Assembly: GCF_025340265.1 (NCBI RefSeq)
Contig: NZ_CP022707.1
Location: forward strand, 1,922,501-1,986,500
DNA: 64,000 nucleotides
Direction of reading: 5' to 3'
Source: Novosphingobium sp. 9
Lineage (GTDB): Bacteria; Pseudomonadota; Alphaproteobacteria; Sphingomonadales; Sphingomonadaceae
Below the pieces are notes generated by a model. That model ran no database searches. It was given only the letters and a program-made list of their open reading frames with translations, and was not told where the DNA came from. This document shows, piece after piece, positions 62,438-64,000 of the stretch (its first letter is position 1; every line of letters starts with the position of its first letter). The position numbers were made by a program, and so were the translations under genes.

Positions 62438-64000
62438 GCATCCCCCAGCAGCGTATCGACGATCAGGTCGGCGGCTTCCTCGGGCGAGATCAGCGTGGTG
62501 TCGATCCGCACCTCGGGGCTGCGAGGCGCTTCGTAGGGACTGTCGATGCCGGTGAAGTTCTTCAACTCGCCCGCACGCGCCTTCTTGTAGAGCCCCTTCA
62601 CGTCGCGCGCCTCGGCGACCTTGAGCGGGGTGTCGATGAACACCTCGATGAACTCGCCCTCCGGCATCATCGCGCGCACCATCTCGCGGTCCGCCTGGAA
62701 CGGCGAGATGAAGGCGGTGATGACGATCAGGCCAGCATCGGTCATCAGCTTGGCCACTTCGCCGACGCGGCGGATGTTCTCGATACGATCGGCCTCGGTG
62801 AAGCCCAGATCCTTGTTGAGGCCATGGCGCACATTGTCGCCATCAAGCAGGAAGGTGTGCCGGTTCATCCGGTGCAGCTTCTTCTCGACCATGTTGGCGA
62901 TGGTCGACTTGCCCGATCCCGAAAGCCCGGTGAACCACAGCACCGCAGGCTTCTGGTTCTTGAGGCCCGCATGCTGGCTGCGCTCGATATCGACGGCCTG
63001 CCAGTGGACGTTCTGCGAGCGGCGCAGCGAGAAGTGGATCATGCCCGCGGCAACGGTTGAGTTCGTCATCTTGTCGATGAGGATGAACCCGCCGAGCGTG
63101 CGGTTCTGGGCATAAGGCTCGAACACGATCTGGCGATCGGTGGTCAGTTCGGCGACGCCGATGGCATTCAGGTCCAGCGTCTTGGCCGCCAGACGGTCCA
63201 TCGTGTTGACGTTGACCTCGTACTTGGGCTCGGCAACCGTGGCCGAAACCGTCTGTGTGCCCAGCTTGAGCCAGTAGGCGCGCCCCGGCACCATGGCCTC
63301 GTCGGCCATCCACACGAACGTTGCCTCGAACTGGTCGGCGGTCTGCGGCGGATTGTCGGCGACCGCAATCACCGATCCGCGCGAGCAGTCGATCTCGTCG
63401 GCAAAGCATACTGTGACCGACTGCCCCGCGCTCGCCTCGTCCAGGTCGCCGTCATAGGTTACGATGCGCGTGACCGAGCTGGTCTTGCCCGAGGGCAGCA
63501 CCCGCACCTTGTCGCCGGGCTTGACCGAACCGGTCGCAATGAGGCCCGAGAAGCCCCGGAAATCGAGGTTCGGGCGGTTCACCCACTGCACCGGCAGGCG
63601 GAACGGACGCTCCGCATCGAGCGAGGACAGCACCTCGACCGTTTCGAGATGCTCGATCAGCGTGACGCCCGCATAGGCAGGCTTGGCATACCACGGGGTC
63701 CCAGGTGAAAGCGTGGTCACGTTGTCGCCCTTGAAGCCCGAGATCGGCAGTGCGGTGAAGCTCTCGATGCCGATCGACTTCGCGAACTCGCCATAGTCGG
63801 CAACGATCCGGTCGAACACGTCCTGGCTGTAGTCGACCAGATCCATCTTGTTCACCGCCAGCACGATATTCTTCACGCCGAGCAGGTGGCACAGGTACGA
63901 GTGGCGGCGGGTCTGGACGAGCACGCCCTTGCGCGCGTCGATCAGGATCACCGCAAGATCCGCCGTCGAGGCACCCGTCACCATGTTGCGGGTGTACTGC
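62434..64000 (-). CDS. cysNC: Bifunctional sulfate adenylyltransferase subunit 1 / adenylylsulfate kinase (5' end beyond window)
   Basis: Activates sulfate: the CysN part is a GTPase that drives APS synthesis with CysD, and the CysC part phosphorylates APS to PAPS. The frame is still open at the window edge ([11 protein letters not shown]), so the N-terminus with the first G motifs is missing. Visible CysN motifs are [17 protein letters not shown] and the EF-Tu-like barrel ([17 protein letters not shown]). After about residue 310 of the visible part follows the APS kinase with P-loop [39 protein letters not shown] and SPFQADREM. It is coupled to cysQ. Confidence 0.95.
   Translation of the reverse strand, partial: QYTRNMVTGASTADLAVILIDARKGVLVQTRRHSYLCHLLGVKNIVLAVNKMDLVDYSQDVFDRIVADYGEFAKSIGIESFTALPISGFKGDNVTTLSPGTPWYAKPAYAGVTLIEHLETVEVLSSLDAERPFRLPVQWVNRPNLDFRGFSGLIATGSVKPGDKVRVLPSGKTSSVTRIVTYDGDLDEASAGQSVTVCFADEIDCSRGSVIAVADNPPQTADQFEATFVWMADEAMVPGRAYWLKLGTQTVSATVAEPKYEVNVNTMDRLAAKTLDLNAIGVAELTTDRQIVFEPYAQNRTLGGFILIDKMTNSTVAAGMIHFSLRRSQNVHWQAVDIERSQHAGLKNQKPAVLWFTGLSGSGKSTIANMVEKKLHRMNRHTFLLDGDNVRHGLNKDLGFTEADRIENIRRVGEVAKLMTDAGLIVITAFISPFQADREMVRAMMPEGEFIEVFIDTPLKVAEARDVKGLYKKARAGELKNFTGIDSPYEAPRSPEVRIDTTLISPEEAADLIVDTLLGDA

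Overview
The window looks like chromosomal DNA of an alphaproteobacterium of the order Sphingomonadales, closest in feel to Novosphingobium or Sphingobium. This rests on the high-GC coding style, TonB-dependent receptors, the pckA/chvI-chvG/hprK/rapZ/PTS block, the recR-def-rmuC and fmt-truA pairs, a CobS-type chelatase gene, tandem TIGR02281-type aspartic proteases and the infA-maf-RNase E/G-yacG-tRNA-Phe block. No similarity search was possible, so the genus is inference. It is mostly housekeeping sequence. I see no prophage, insertion sequence, CRISPR array or integrase.

Layout. 1-3.9 kb: end of a GNAT gene, then DUF1285, CoA pyrophosphatase, CCA-adding enzyme and two membrane retropepsin-like proteases. 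4-10.2 kb: parC, an adrenodoxin-type ferredoxin with two tandem cysteine desulfurases, an alpha/beta hydrolase and a DUF937-like protein. 10.3-16.8 kb: pckA divergent from chvI-chvG-hprK-rapZ-EIIA-HPr, a regulatory PTS/two-component block that probably links carbon status and envelope signalling. 16.8-22.3 kb: SpoU methyltransferase, rmuC, def, recR, fmt, truA. 22.3-28.1 kb: repeats, cobS, a DUF1428/VOC protein, GST, SRPBCC protein, a COQ7-like gene of lower GC, a J-domain protein and bolA. 28.1-31.6 kb: hisG-hisD-nusB-thiL. 31.6-41.2 kb: JmjC-like oxygenase with a FemAB-like acyltransferase, H+-pyrophosphatase, HAD phosphatase, M1 aminopeptidase and PiT phosphate transporter. 41.3-49.3 kb: map with a ParD-like gene and a strong palindromic operator, uvrC, a TonB receptor, infA-maf-RNase-yacG and tRNA-Phe. 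49.4-61.7 kb: a TolB-like propeller protein divergent from a second TonB receptor, a thioredoxin-fold protein, a lactonase-like lipoprotein and a complete RND efflux operon. 61.7-64 kb: cysQ and the end of cysNC.

The strongest unexpected pattern is that seven genes (chvG, rmuC, thiL, the FemAB-like gene, maf, the TolB-like gene twice, and the second TonB receptor) are interrupted by single-base losses. All eight events lie in G or C runs of 3-6 bases and each is repaired by adding one G or C. This looks like a systematic consensus error, not biological decay. An apparent DUF1428-VOC fusion could be a ninth case. I annotate these genes end to end and mark the break.

Other points worth following: a 14-10-14 palindrome before the ParD-like/map operon; two 77-bp BIME-like composites with identical 26-25-26 geometry; a possible GIY-YIG nuclease remnant between inverted palindromes beside the COQ7-like gene; a Pho-box-like site before pit; a His-rich insert in peptide deformylase; and the overlapping FemAB-like/JmjC-like pair. 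I found no clear, wholly new multi-gene system.
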